A stretch of 64,000 bases of DNA from Paenarthrobacter nitroguajacolicus JCM 14115 (GCA_001313365.1 BBFS01000003.1:1-64000); one strand, 5' to 3'; counted from the first letter of the stretch, positions 40,063 to 49,960 are shown. A program made the numbers and translations. The notes: generated from the letters alone by a model not told the origin.

Positions 40063-41562
40063 TTAGTCCGCGTACGGGTCGGGGGGGATGGCGATGTACT
40101 GGGCGGTGGTGTATTCAGCGAGGCCTTCGGCTCCGCCTTCCCTGCCGAGTCCGGACTGCTTCACGCCACCGAACGGAGCGGCCGCATTGGAGATCATGCC
40201 GCTGTTGAAGCCGACCATGCCGAACTCGATCTGTTCTGCTACGCGGAGCATCCGCGCGTGGTCGCGGCTGAAGAGGTAGGAAGCCAGGCCGTACTCAGAG
40301 GCATTCGCCAGGCGGATGGCTTCTTCCTCAGTGCGGAAGGTGGTGACCGGAGCAACGGGACCAAAAATTTCGCTGGCCAGAATCGTTGCATCGTGCGGGA
40401 CGTTGGCCAGAACAGTCGGCGGATAGAAGTAGCCCGCGCCGTCGTGTGGTGCGCCGCCTGTTGCCACTGTGGATCCTTGCTCTACTGCTTCGGTGACCAG
40501 AGCGTGGATGTCCTTGCGGGCACCACCATCAATGATGGGCCGACGGCGGTACGGGTCAGTGCCTCGGCCCAGCGTCAGTGAACCCATGGCCGCGGCAAAC
40601 TTCGAGGTGAAGTCTTCTGCGACCGATTCGTGCACCAGGAAACGGTTGGCTGCGGTGCATGCTTCGCCCATGTTGCGCATCTTCGCTGCCATCGCGCCCT
40701 GGACTGCTTTGTCCACGTCAGCGTCCTCGAACACGATGAACGGCGCGTTGCCGCCCAACTCCATCGAAGTCCGCAGCACATTGTGGGACGCATCCGCGAG
40801 CAGCCGTCGGCCGACCGGCGTCGAGCCCGTAAAGGACACCTTCCGAAGGCGCGAGTCCTTCATCAGGGGACCCGAGATTGCTGACGCGGATGATGAAGCG
40901 ACGACGTTCAGTACGCCGGCGGGAAGACCTGCTTCCTGCATCACTTGGGCAAACAACAGCGACGTCAGCGGCGTGAACTTGGCTGGCTTGAGGACCATAG
41001 TGCAGCCGGCGGCAATGGCAGGGGCCACCTTTCGGGTGGCCATCGCCAGCGGGAAGTTCCACGGTGTGATCAGCAGGCATGGCCCCACGGGCTTGCGCTG
41101 GACCAGGATCTTGTTCTTCCCCTCAGGGGACGTCAGGTAGCGGCCGTAATCGCGGACCGTTTCCTCGGAGAACCACCGCAGGAACTCCGCTCCGTAGGTC
41201 ACTTCGCCGCGTGCTCGGCGAGGGGGGGCTTACCCATCTCCAGGGTCATCAGCAGAGCGAAGTCTTCGGCCCGTTCGGTAACAAGTTCAAAGCCGCGTCG
41301 GAGGATCTCTGCCCGGACGCGAGGGGGGGCAGTCCGCGCCCAGGACGCTTGCACCGCGTCAGCAGCATCCAGTGCCGCCATGGCGTCGGCGCTGGTGGCG
41401 TCCGCGATCTCCAGGAGCTTCTTTCCCGTTGCGGGGGTCCTCGACGGCGAACGTCCCGCCGCCGCTGGCATCGCGCCACTGGCCATTGATCAGCAGGCCG
41501 GTGGGGATAGTCGAGAGCAGAAGGCGCTCAAGTTCAGGGGTGACAGTAGCCGTTTCAGGCAT
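40063..41562 (-). CDS. NAD(P)-dependent succinate-semialdehyde dehydrogenase-like (GabD type)
   Basis: Aldehyde dehydrogenase of about 490 residues. Start MPETATVTPELERLLLS at 41562 after GGAAGGA. GLLINGQWRDASGGGTFAVE, then (other frame) ADATSADAMAALDAADAVQA, TLEMGKPLAEA-like, YGAEFLRWFSEETVRDYGRY, PVGPCLLITPWNFPLAMATR, KPAKFTPLTSLLFAQVMQEA, SFTGSTPVGRRLLADAS, catalytic Glu in RTSMELGGNAPFIVFEDADV, catalytic Cys in MRNMGEACTAANRF, EIFGPVAPVTTF, and FGGVKQSGLGREGGAEGLAE, YTTAQYIAIP. The C-terminal SGLGREGGAEGLAEYT pattern is typical of GabD. Breaks near 41430 and 41200. It overlaps the hydrolase gene by 8 bases. Confidence 0.88.
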
Positions 41563-42471
41563 GGTGGGTTCCTTCCAAGGCAAGGGAATCAAGGTCTTTA
41601 CTGGCCACGTCCGGGTGGAGTTCTTCGAGGATCGGCAGGAGGTATGTTTTGAACAGCGGGTAGTTCTCCGCCATTGGGAAGTGCCCGATGTCTTTCATGG
41701 CACCGCCCTTCGCGCCCGGGATCTCGGCGATGGCATCTGCCGTGTCTGCAGGAGTGCAGGCGTGATCGTATTCACCCGTGAGGAGGTACACCGGGCACGC
41801 CCTGGTGTCGATCTCATGTCCTCTGCCTCGGAGGTCCAAGTCCTGGGAGTAGAAGTAGGTGTCACCACGGTAAATACCGGGGGCCGCCCTGGCTGTAGAT
41901 CCACCAGACTTCGCGGCGGGATACCTCTGGGCTTTGCGGTGCCATCAGGCTCGATGTCCAGGTGGGGACAGACTGTTGGGCGTTGACGTCCGGCCGAAGG
42001 GACCAGTCCTGGAAGCGCCCGTTGACCTTGAGCGCTCCCGACAACCCTATGACTGCCCCCCCGATTTCATCGGCGTGCCTGCGGGCCAGTTCCAACACAA
42101 GGGACCCGGCCATGGAGCAACCGATAACTGTTGGTTGCTCTATATTCAGGGCCGCCGCAAAGTCTCGGACAATTGCGACATAGGCGTCAGCGGTGAGCAG
42201 GTATTCTTCTTCCCACCAGCTCCGGTGGGAGGGATCGCCCGTGCCAGGGAAGGTCGAATGCCACCACTCGGAACCGACTGGTGATCTCCGGGTCATTAAG
42301 CAGGTGCCGGAATTGGCGCGAATCAGCGCCGGCAGTATGCAGGCAAAGGAGGACCGGTCCGCTGCCGGCTTCTTCGAAGTAGATGCGCTGATCGCGGCCT
42401 GACGAACGCAGGTTCACGTAGCGGCCAACCACATCTTCGAAGCTGGCTACAGGTGTGTCAGTGCTGGACAT
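41555..42471 (-). CDS. Alpha/beta hydrolase
   Basis: Cytoplasmic hydrolase, about 300 residues. Start MSSTDTPVASFEDVVGRYVN at 42471. Oxyanion segment GPVLLCLHTAGADSRQFRHL, RFRVVAFDLPWHGRS, nucleophile elbow TVIGCSMAGSLVLELARRHA (G-C-S-M-A, with Ser), Asp in VYLLTGEYDHACTPAD, His in MKDIGHFPMAENY. The catalytic triad is thus complete. Breaks near 42200 and 41880. It is in an operon with a transporter, an SCP2-like protein and a semialdehyde dehydrogenase, and may open or split the imported ester, amide or diketone. Exact substrate unknown. Confidence 0.82.
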
Positions 42472-42874
42472 GGAGTGCCTTTCCGAGATCCACGAGACGT
42501 GCAAGGACCCTCAAATTGCGGACGAGTTCGACGTCGGACCCACCGAGCGCTACATCCGGGCTGTTCTTTCCGAGCGCGAGCAGGTCATGCAGTAAAGGTT
42601 TGGGGGGGTTGGGGTCGAAGATCTGTCCCCAGCCGGTTGGGGGGGAAGCGGATATGGCGATGTGGTCCGCCGGCAGGTCTTTCCAAGGCGTAGGAATGAG
42701 GCTGGAATTTTGGAAATTCAGGACAACGCGCCAGTTACCTGGTGAGACGGCGTCAAGCCAGAAGTCGCTGTATTTGCCAATGACCTGGAGCTCACGGTCG
42801 GCGTGCACCGCGTTGGCGAGATGAGTGAACCACACGTCCGATATGACAGGGAGTGTGTTGTTGGTTGAAGTCAT
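42458..42874 (-). CDS. Small SCP2-like protein
   Basis: Reads MTSTNNTLPVISDVWFTHLA, NAVHADRELQVIGKYSDFWL, NWRVVLNFQNSSLIPTPWKD, LPADHIAISASP, GWGQIFDPNPPKPLLHDLLA, LGKNSPDVALGGSDVELVRN, LRVLARLVDLGKAL. The last part (HDLLAL, then LRVL-RLVDL) is like the C-terminal half of SCP2-type lipid-binding proteins that accompany catabolic hydrolases. 138 residues, one frame. It overlaps the hydrolase start by some bases. Role uncertain; perhaps binding a hydrophobic intermediate. Confidence 0.5.
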   Translation of the reverse strand: MTSTNNTLPVISDVWFTHLANAVHADRELQVIGKYSDFWLDAVSPGNWRVVLNFQNSSLIPTPWKDLPADHIAISASPPTGWGQIFDPNPPKPLLHDLLALGKNSPDVALGGSDVELVRNLRVLARLVDLGKALHVQH

Positions 42875-42912
42875 GAGCTTCTTTCTGCGCTCGGTAACGG
42901 ACTCAGAGTGCT

Positions 42913-42950
42913 GTGGTGCAAGGCCGGAGACGTCTCCGGCCCTGCACCAC
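42913..42950. terminator. Strong hairpin between transporter and SCP2-like gene
   Basis: Almost perfect stem of 17 paired bases (GTGGTGCA plus GGCCGGAGA against complements, one unpaired base on each side) with a CG loop. It lies 7 bases after the transporter stop and 39 before the next start. It may be an intercistronic processing or attenuation signal. Confidence 0.55.
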
Positions 42951-42956
42951 GAAGGA

Positions 42957-44337
42957 TCAGATGCTCAGTTCGTCCACGCGAACGGTGTCATTGGCCTTCT
43001 TGTGCTTGATGGACTTCGCGGTGACGATGGCGATGAAGCCGAGGACTGCGGAGATGACCATGTACCAAGCGACTGCGTCGCTTGATTGGTACTGCTGAAT
43101 CAGCAGGGTTGCGATGATCGGCACTGGTGCTGATGTGACGATGCCGCCGAGTTGGTATGCAAGGGAGGTGCCGGTGTAGCGAACTTCCGTGGGGGAAGAG
43201 TTCTGCCGTGAAACCGGAAATTACCCCCCCGTAAGAGACGCCGTGAAGAAGCGGCAGCGCGATGACGAGCGCCAGCAGAATACCCCCCCAGAAGGTTCCA
43301 GTGCTAAAGAGGGCGAAGACCGGGAAGCGCCCACGGCGACCAGAACGCAGCCCGTCAGAAGCACCTTCTTCTGGCTGTATTTATCCGCGAAGGTGGCGAA
43401 GAACGGCAAGGTAAACACCTGAAGGGAGGCGGCAATCATCAGTGCGACGAAGATCGTGCTTGAAGGTATGCCAAGCTGCTTGGGGCCGTAGCTGACCAGG
43501 AACACGGTTGCGATGTAGAACGTGAAGTTTGGCGCGAAACCGCAGAGAATGCCGTGCATGAGTGAGCGCTTGTGGTGCTTGAAGACTTCAAACGCCGGCA
43601 CCTTGGGGGACTTCGTTCTTCTCCTGGATTTCCAGGAACTCAGGCGATTCGGTGACTTTGAGTCGGATCCACAGGCCAACGATGACCAGCAGGATGGAAG
43701 CAATGAACGGGATTCGCCAGCCCCACGACAGAAGCTGGTCCTGCGGCATGAGTGCAATCAGCGCAAAGGTGCCGCTGGAGAGGACGGTGCCGGCAGGTAC
43801 GCCGGCCTGAGGGAAGCTGGCAAAGAAGGCCCGCTTGTTGGCTGGTGCATGTTCCAGGGACATGAGCACAGCGCCGCCCCATTCCCCCGCCGACTGCGAA
43901 GCCCTGCAGGAACCGGCAGACCACGAGCAGAATCGGAGCCCAGATACCGATGGTGGCGTAGTTGGGGGGGAGCAACCCCACACGAGCGTGCCCAATCCCA
44001 TGGCCAGTACAGACCAAACGAGCATCTTCTTCCGGCCGATCTTGTCACCGAAGTGCCCAAAGAACGCACCACCGAAGGGACGGGCGATAAAAGCCACCGC
44101 GAAAGTGGCGAACGAAGCCAGAGTGCCGGCAAACGGGTCCAAAGTAGGGAAGAACTGGCTGTTAAGCACCAAAACAGTGGCAGCGCCAAAGATGTAGTAG
44201 TCGTACCACTCGATCGTGGTGCCAATGAAACTGGCCATGGCGACCTTCGCCGGTGAAGGCGGCGACGCCAGTGTCGCGGATGATGCGCCATTACGCTCAA
44301 CCTTTCGAAACAGAGAGTTGGGGGGGATCCAGTTCAT
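42957..44337 (-). CDS. MFS transporter, MHS family
   Basis: First gene of the minus operon. KVAMASFIGTTIEWYDYYIF, FVARPFGGAFFGHFGDKIGR-type loop, GFAVGGEWGGAVLMSLEHAP, ANKRAFFASFPQAGVPAGTV, WRIPFIASILLVIVGLWIRL, HKRSLMHGILCGFAPNFTFY, FFATFADKYSQKKVLLTGC, AELFPTEVRYTGTSLAYQLG, and the end AKSIKHKKANDTVRVDELSI with TGA at 42957. About 450 residues. Breaks near 43990, 43880, 43600, 43340 and 43200. The start at 44337 is uncertain. The promoter has a sequence resembling the GntR operator. Confidence 0.85.
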
Positions 44338-44356
44338 ACTGGAATGTCATAAGACC

Positions 44357-44371
44357 GTATTACGGTGTTAC
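44357..44371. promoter_or_regulatory. GntR operator-like half palindrome in transporter promoter
   Basis: GTATTAC followed by GGTGTTAC; the first seven bases equal the left arm of the perfect palindrome at 45220. It lies 20 bases upstream of the transporter start. Confidence 0.4.
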
Positions 44372-44422
44372 GAGCTTAGAACGCGCATGTGATCCACGTC
44401 AACTCGCTATGAGGCAAAACAA

Positions 44423-44455
44423 AAGCTCCGGTTCACCATGGGCGAACCGGAGCTT
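44423..44455 (-). terminator. Rho-independent terminator of the GntR gene
   Basis: 12-bp perfect stem AAGCTCCGGTTC / GAACCGGAGCTT with a 9-base loop, followed on the minus strand by TTGTTTTG. Confidence 0.75.
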
Positions 44456-44468
44456 GGAGGGGTCGGAC

Positions 44469-45150
44469 TCAGCTGGCGTGAAGCTTGCGCATCTCCCCCC
44501 CAGGGCCGCTTCCGCAGCATTGCGAACATGTTCTTCGCAGGCCAAGCGGGCCTCGTCGGATCCCGGTTGACGGCTGCCGCAGCTGTGATCCGGGTGATCT
44601 CTGCGATGGTTCGGGCATCACGGCCAGGAGCCGCCAGGGAGAGCGTCCGGAGCATCTGAGTCCGGGCATTCACGCTTCGCAACATCCGGGCAATCTCCGC
44701 GTTTCCGGTGCCATCAAGCAGCACGTCGTAGTAGCGATCCTTAGCAGCCAAGCGTTTTTCAGGGTCCCCCTGAGGCCACTGCCACCTTAACTTCGCCAAG
44801 CCTGGAAACCAGCTCAGTACACTGCGCGTCACTCGCCCTTTCCGCGAAAAGGCTGCCGGCCAGCGACTCGAGGGCACGGCGTACTTCATACAGGCTTTCC
44901 GCGTCGTGAATGCTGAGCGTGGCAACTTCAGGGCCTCGATTCGGGACCATCGTTACGAGCCCCTCGGACTCTAGCTGCCTGAGGGCTTCACGGATCACCG
45001 TCCGGCTCACGGAGTACTTCTCGCACATCACCGTCTCGACGAGGCGGTCCCCCCCGGCGCGAATTCCTGGGCAACGATGGCTCGACGCAGCGCGTTGACC
45101 ACTTCCGTGCGAAGCGGCGCAGCTGTTCTGCGGATGGCGTCAATAGTCAT
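44469..45150 (-). CDS. GntR-family regulator, FCD type
   Basis: Start MTIDAIRRTAAPLRTEVVNA at 45150 after AAGGA. Winged helix: LRRAIVAQEFAPGDRLVETV, CEKYSVSRTVIREALRQLES, EGLVTMVPNRGPEVATLS. FCD domain: DAESLYEVRRALESLAGSLF, AERASDAQCTELVSRLGEVK, KDRYYDVLLDGTGNAEIARM, LRSVNARTQMLRTLSLAAPG, end AALGEMRKLHAS with TGA at 44469. Breaks near 45050, 44770 and 44500. 226 residues. It sits between two divergent catabolic operons and is likely their repressor; the ligand would be a pathway acid. Confidence 0.85.
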
Positions 45151-45219
45151 GGCATTCCTTCTAAAGGGTTTCACCATCATACGCGATGACACTGATTGTG
45201 GGACTGGACACGCTTGTAG

Positions 45220-45234
45220 GTATTACTGTAATAC
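45220..45234. promoter_or_regulatory. Perfect palindromic GntR operator
   Basis: GTATTAC, one T, GTAATAC. It lies 70 bases upstream of the GntR start and 68 bases before the alcohol dehydrogenase, so it can control both. Confidence 0.7.
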
Positions 45235-45301
45235 TGGATTAGCGCAAATGCAGCTCACGGAGAATGATTCCGCCGGTGACGGCGGCGACTTGAGGAGAAC
45301 G

Positions 45302-46427
45302 ATGAAGTTCAGAGGAGCAGTTCTGGAAACCATCGGGGGGGCATCAACGCCCTGGGGGGGGAAACCACTCCCATCAATGTGGCTGAGTTGACCCTCGACG
45401 CACCGGGCCGAGGCGAAGTCCTTATCCGCATGGAAGCGGCAGGAGTCTGCCACTCGGACCTCTCGCGCGTCAGCGGTGTGCGCGTGTGCGCAGTACCCAT
45501 GGTCCTTGGCCACGAAGGCTCAGGGATCATCGAGGAACTCGGCGAAGACTGTGACGATCTCAAGATCGGACAGCGCGTCACGATGACCTTTATGCCCCCG
45601 CTGCGGTGAATGTACTGCCTGTACTTCCAGCGGGTGGGCGCTATGCCTCGAAGGCACCAAGGCCAACGCGGAAGGAACGCTGCTCCACGGAGAGCGACGT
45701 CTGCGAATCAACGGCCAGCCCCTGGACCACCACGGTGGAGTTTCGGCGTTTGCCGAGTACGCCGTCGTGGACAAGCATTCTGTCGTTCCGCTGCCCGAAG
45801 GCGTACCGGCGGACGTCGGCGCTCTCCTCGGTTGCGCCGTCCTCACGGGCGGCGGCGCAGTCATCAATGCGGCTAAAGTCCGGCCTGGCGAGTCTGTTGC
45901 AATTGTTGGCATGGGCGGCGTTGGCCTGGCCGCGGCGCTAGTGGCCATAGCTGCGGGCGCAGGAGAAGTGGTTGCCATCGACATGCTTCCATCCAAGCTG
46001 GAAACGTCCCTGGAGATTGGTGCGACTGCCGCCTACACACCTGCCGACGCAGCAGCCGCAGGTCTGAAGTTCGACGCCGTGATCGAATGTGTGGGAAATC
46101 CCGCCGCGCTCTCCGGTGCCATCGATATGACCAAACCAGGCGGCCGCACGGTAACAGTCGGGCTTCCCCCCCGGCCCGAAGCACGACTCGAAATCTCGCC
46201 GTTGAGCCTGGTTGTTGAAGCCCGCCAGATCATCGGCTCCTACATGGCTCCGGCATTCCCTCCGAGGACATCGCCCGCTATGCCCAAATGTACTTGGATG
46301 GCGTCCTGCCAGTGGAAAAGCTCATCTCCGGCACTATCGCCTGGACGACATCAATCACGCCATGGATGAACTCCGCGAAGGCAAAGTCATCCGTCAGATC
46401 ATTGACCTCAAAGGAAACGCCTCGTGA
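45302..46427 (+). CDS. Zn-dependent alcohol dehydrogenase
   Basis: Medium-chain dehydrogenase of class III/mycothiol-like layout. MKFRGAVLETIG, EVLIRMEAAGVCHSDLSRVS (catalytic-zinc Cys), MVLGHEGSGIIEELGEDCDD, GECTACTSS with structural-zinc Cys (frame-restored), HHGGVSAFAEYAVVDKHSVV, ALLGCAVLTGGGAVINAAKV, Rossmann motif AIVGMGGVGLAAALVAIAAG, DAVIECVGNPAALSGAIDMT, and the end DINHAMDELREGKVIRQIID. About 372 residues. Breaks near 45340, 45610 and 46255. It is the first gene of the plus operon. Possible substrate: the hydroxy-acid released from a lactone, as in AttL-type enzymes. Confidence 0.85.
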
Positions 46428-47183
46428 ATTTCACCGACCAAACCGTCATAGTCACTGGCGCCGGCAGCGGTATCGGCAGGGCAGCCGCCCTGCGATTCGC
46501 TGACCTCGGCGCCAACGTGGTCATCGCCGACAAGAACGAAGCGGCGGCCCGGGAAGTTGCCGACGAGGCCGGCGCCAAGGCACTTGCAGTCACCGTCGAC
46601 GTCAGCGACTCGGCCAGTGTCCGCTCGATGATCAAGGCTGTTGTCGACAACTTTGGGGGGGGCATTGATGTGCTCTGTAATAACGCGGGGGGGTTTGGAT
46701 TCCCCGGGAACGTGCTGGAAATCGACGAAGAAAACTGGGACCGCCTCATGTCCGTCAATCTCAAAGGCGTGTACCTCTGTTCAAAATACGCCATTCCGGA
46801 ACTAGCGAAGACCGGTGACGGCAGGATCGTCAACACTTCCTCCTATACACCAACGTTGCATCCGCGACCGAGCTGCATATGTGGCCTCCAAAGGCGGCGT
46901 ATCCGCGCTCACCCGCGCCATGGCGCTGGACCACGTGGATCAAGGCATTCGCGTCAATGCCGTGGCTCCGGGAACCATCAACTCGCCCTACTTCGACAAA
47001 ATGATCGCCGAATCACCGGAACCGCAAGAGCTCGTTGACTCCCTCAACGGCCGTTCGCCCATGCATCGTATGGGGGGGCGTCCGGAAGAAGTTGCCGAAG
47101 CCATTGTCTGGCTGGCAGCCAAAGAGTCCAGCTTCGCTACGGGGTCTGTGCTCACCATCGATGGAGGAACATCAACATGGTAA
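46424..47183 (+). CDS. Short-chain dehydrogenase/reductase
   Basis: NAD-dependent SDR of about 250 residues. GTG start overlaps the stop of the alcohol dehydrogenase (GTGA). TVIVTGAGSGIGRAAALRFA gives the cofactor loop; FGGGIDVLCNNAG is the core strand; the catalytic Ser and Tyr-x3-Lys are in the region VNTSS ... YVASKGGVSALTRAMALDHV; then GIRVNAVAPGTINSPYFDKM, MHRMGRPEEVAEAIVWLAAK (one extra Gly in the raw sequence), GSVLTIDGGTSTW. One break near 46855. Oxidises a pathway alcohol or reduces a ketone. Confidence 0.88.
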
Positions 47184-48095
47184 TCGCCGACACTCACGCA
47201 TCCCTTTTTGTAGGACTCGGGAACATGGGCCGGCCGATGGCCATCAACTACTCCCCCCGGCCGCGAACTGTTCGTCTACGACACGAATCCGGTGGTCGCC
47301 GCAGAGGTGGCTGCGGCGACTAACGGCACCGCTCTGCCGGACCTCGAGAACATCCCGTCCCATGTGGGGGGGACCGTGATCCTCATGCTCCCCAACAGCC
47401 GGATCATCGAATCGGTCCTGCGCACCAGTCCGGGACTCCTGAAACGGCTGACACCTGGAACCTTGATCATCGACATGAGCTCCTCCGAACCCGAAAGCAC
47501 CGCAGCCCTTGCTGCTGAGGCCGCTGCCCTCGGCATTGATTACGTCGATGCACCGGTGTCCGGTGGTGTCGCCAAGGCCCTGACCGGGAAGCTGGCCATC
47601 ATGGTCGGTGGCGACAGCACCGCCGTCGAACGCGCCAAACGGCATCTTCGTAACCTCGGCGAGTCCATCACCCATGTCGGGCCCCCAGGGACGGGACACG
47701 CAGCCAAAGCGCTGAACAACTTGCTGTCAGCCACCAACCTCGCCGCCGCCGCGGAAATTCTGACAGTGGCCGCAACGGCTGGAATTGCACCGGAGAAGAT
47801 GCTGGAGGTCATCAATGGCTCGACGGGCCGCAGCCAGGCGTCAGAGTTCAAGTATCCCCCCCGCCACATCCTGACTGGAAGTTTTGATTCCGGCTTTGCC
47901 ATGGACTTGATGCTCAAGGACCTGAAAATTGCCAAAAACCTCATTTCCCAGCAGTCCGCTGAGGCGCCGATCGTGCTAACCGCACAGGAAACCGCCGAGA
48001 AAGCGCGGGAGATCTTGGACAGTGACAATCCGGACCACACCGAATTTGCCCGATACTACGAAAAACTCAACGGCACACCGCTGCGCAGCAGCTGA
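47177..48095 (+). CDS. 3-hydroxyisobutyrate dehydrogenase-like (beta-hydroxyacid dehydrogenase)
   Basis: NAD-binding 6-phosphogluconate-type fold. MVIADTHASLFVGLGNMGRP is the nucleotide loop, GTLIIDMSSSEPESTAALAA the family segment, VDAPVSGGVAKALTGKLAIM the substrate-binding DAPVSGG, GPPGTGHAAKALNNLLSATN carries the catalytic Lys (KALNN), and SFDSGFAMDLMLKDLKIAKN the C-terminal helix motif. 305 residues. Break near 47250. ATG overlaps the SDR stop; GGAGG is eight bases upstream. Acts on a short beta-hydroxy acid. Confidence 0.87.
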
Positions 48096-48123
48096 TCGCC
48101 GCACCATCCGGAAGGACACCAGT

Positions 48124-48558
48124 ATGACCATTGATCTGAACGACCAGACCGCCGAGGCCCAGACCTATATCGACGACATGGCGCGCAAACGCGGATACGT
48201 CCTCGATTACCACAAGGTAATGGCCAAGCATGATTTTCCAGTACTTCAGGCGGCCAACCATGTGGTCTCCGCTGCCTATTTGGATGAGCGCACTCTTGAC
48301 CGCAGGACCAAGGAACTCATCTTCATTGTCAGCCTCACTGTCATGCGCGCATCCAAGGGACACATTCAGTCCCACATCCGCGTGGCGCTTGACCTTGGGT
48401 TGACACCGACCGAAATCCTGGAAGCGATCGAGATTTCGCTTCCGGAAGCCGGCGTCGTTGCGTTCCAGGCCGGATTCGAAGCATGGCGGGAAGTTGTGGG
48501 GGCCGACGGACTCGAACCGTCCGTGGCAGTTCACGAGGGCGGCAATGGCGCCGGCTAA
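48124..48558 (+). CDS. Carboxymuconolactone decarboxylase (CMD)-family protein
   Basis: MTIDLNDQTAEAQTYIDDMA, KRGYVLDYHKVMAKHDFPVL, SAAYLDERTLDRRTKELIFI, VSLTVMRASKGHIQSHIRVA, LDLGLTPTEILEAIEISLPE, AGVVAFQAGFEAWREV. The fold matches CMD proteins: K-E-L-I then HI--H--A-AL-LG-T--EI-E. The thiol pair CxxC of AhpD is absent; the position reads RASKGHIQSHI, so it is probably the lactone-acting type or a binding protein rather than a peroxidase. GGAAGGA before ATG. 144 residues, one frame. Confidence 0.82.
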   Translation: MTIDLNDQTAEAQTYIDDMARKRGYVLDYHKVMAKHDFPVLQAANHVVSAAYLDERTLDRRTKELIFIVSLTVMRASKGHIQSHIRVALDLGLTPTEILEAIEISLPEAGVVAFQAGFEAWREVVGADGLEPSVAVHEGGNGAG

Positions 48559-49382
48559 GAACGACGGCGGCTACCGGGTTGTCGTCGTTCGCGTCGGCAC
48601 CCGGGCCACTGAACGCAGCGACGTCTACCTTAACTACCGTTTGTACGGAGAAGACGACGGACCGGCCACCGTTGACTACTACTTCTGGATCCTTCAAGGG
48701 CCAGGAGGCACCCTTATTGTGGACACAGGCTTCGGCGAAGAAGCAGGCCGCCGGCGCGGCCGGACCCTGCTGCTGCACCCCCGCCGATGCCCTTGCCCAT
48801 CTAGGCATTGACCCGAACGATGTCGGTGACGTCATAGTGACCCATGGCCATTACGACCACATCGGAAACCTTGACCTGTTCCCGAACGCCCGGATCCACA
48901 TTGCCGAAGCTGAATACCGGTTCTGGACCTCGCCCACAGCTGGACACGTCCAGTTCTCCTTCTACGCTGAAGACGGTGAAATAGACCAGCTTCGCTTGGC
49001 CGAAACCCAGGGGCGCCTCAAATTGTTCTCGGGCGAAACGTCACCGGCTCCGGGAATCAGACTGGTCGAAGTCGGCGGGCACACGCCCGGACAGGCAATT
49101 GTCTACGTCCCCACTTCGGAGGGCGACGTTCTTTTGGCCTCTGACGCTGTCCACTTCTACGAGGAGTTGGAACGCGACATGCCCTTTACTGCAATCAGCG
49201 ATCTGCCGGCCATGTATGAGGCATTCTCCTTCATCCGTGAAGAAGCGCGTCAACGCGGGCTCACTGTCATCGCGGGCCATGATCCGGACGTTCTGGCACG
49301 ATTCCGTCCCTGCCAGGAACTCCCTGCCGGGGCCGGCGTGACCATCGGCGCAACCCACCAAGACCCAAAGGAGTCATCATGA
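48546..49382 (+). CDS. MBL-fold metallohydrolase, lactonase-like
   Basis: About 275 residues. YRVVVVRVGTRATERSDVYL, DYYFWILQGPGGTLIVDTGF, ADALAHLGIDPNDVGDVIVT, metal motif THGHYDHIGNLDLFPNA, IAEAEYRFWTS, VEVGGHTPGQAIVYVPT, VLLASDAVHFYEEL, TVIAGHDPDVLARF. All five metal ligands (HxHxDH, H in GGHTPG, D in SDAVH) and the last His are present. The pattern is that of AHL or gamma-butyrolactone lactonases (AiiA/AttM). One break near 48780. It overlaps the CMD gene by 13 bases and the next gene by ATGA. Confidence 0.85.
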   Translation, partial: WRRLRTTAATGLSSFASAPGPLNAATSTLTTVCTEKTTDRPPLTTTSGSFKGQEAPLLWTQASAKKQAAGAAGPCCCTPADALAHLGIDPNDVGDVIVTHGHYDHIGNLDLFPNARIHIAEAEYRFWTSPTAGHVQFSFYAEDGEIDQLRLAETQGRLKLFSGETSPAPGIRLVEVGGHTPGQAIVYVPTSEGDVLLASDAVHFYEELERDMPFTAISDLPAMYEAFSFIREEARQRGLTVIAGHDPDVLARFRPCQELPAGAGVTIGATHQDPKESS

Positions 49383-49695
49383 CCAGCACCTTCAATGTCG
49401 TTGCCAGATACAGAACCAAGCCAGGAACCACGGAAGAGGTTCTGGGACACCTGCAGAAAATGGCAGCCCAAACCCGTGAAGAACCCGGCAACATCTCCTA
49501 CGAATTCTTCCGCGGAGTGGAGGATGACAGGAAGATTGTCATCCTGGAGAGCTACCACACAGCCGAGGACTTTGACCTGCATCGACAGACGCAACATTTC
49601 CTCACCATCGGGCTGTCCACATCATCCCGGAGCTCGAAGCGCGGACCGTTTCCACCTATGTCACCGCCAACAGCCCCCCCGCAGAAGCTCCTTAG
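49379..49695 (+). CDS. Antibiotic biosynthesis monooxygenase (ABM)-domain protein
   Basis: MTSTFNVVARYRTKPGTTEE, VLGHLQKMAAQTREEPGNIS, YEFFRGVEDDRKIVILESYH, TAEDFDLHRQTQHFLTIG, then (frame-restored) IIPELEARTVSTYV and TAG at 49693. This is the ferredoxin-like dimeric ABM fold, about 105 residues. Usually a small heme- or cofactor-free oxygenase or an isomerase. ATG follows AAAGGAGTCATC. Its role in the operon is not clear. Confidence 0.82.
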
Positions 49696-49707
49696 GAAGC
49701 CACGAGG

Positions 49708-49923
49708 ATGGAAACAGCCTCCACCACCGAAGCCCGGATCAGTCAGAACTGGTCCGGGCTTCGGCCTGCCCAGACCGTCCTGGTTCGGGAATCCGTTGGC
49801 GAGCAATACCCGGCGACAGTCGACGCGATCACCGAGGACTGCACTGTCATCTGGGTATCTCCGAGACCACGCACCAGCGCAAGCTTTCGACTACCGGGAA
49901 GGTGTCGTAGTCACGCCGCTTAG
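49708..49923 (+). CDS. Small hypothetical protein
   Basis: METASTTEARISQNWSGLRP, AQTVLVRESVGEQYPATVDA, ITEDCTVIWV, followed by a break to HQRKLFDYREGVVVTPL. It resembles the small protein at 22097-22327 in pattern (a V-x-V strand, then V-A-T-D-x-I-x-W). Function unknown. The end in the other frame runs on, so the stop is not certain. Confidence 0.4.
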   Translation: METASTTEARISQNWSGLRPAQTVLVRESVGEQYPATVDAITEDCTVIWVSPRPRTSASFRLPGRCRSHAA

Positions 49924-49960
49924 TAAACCTTCGCCCAACGAAGTCAGTTCTGGAGGAACT

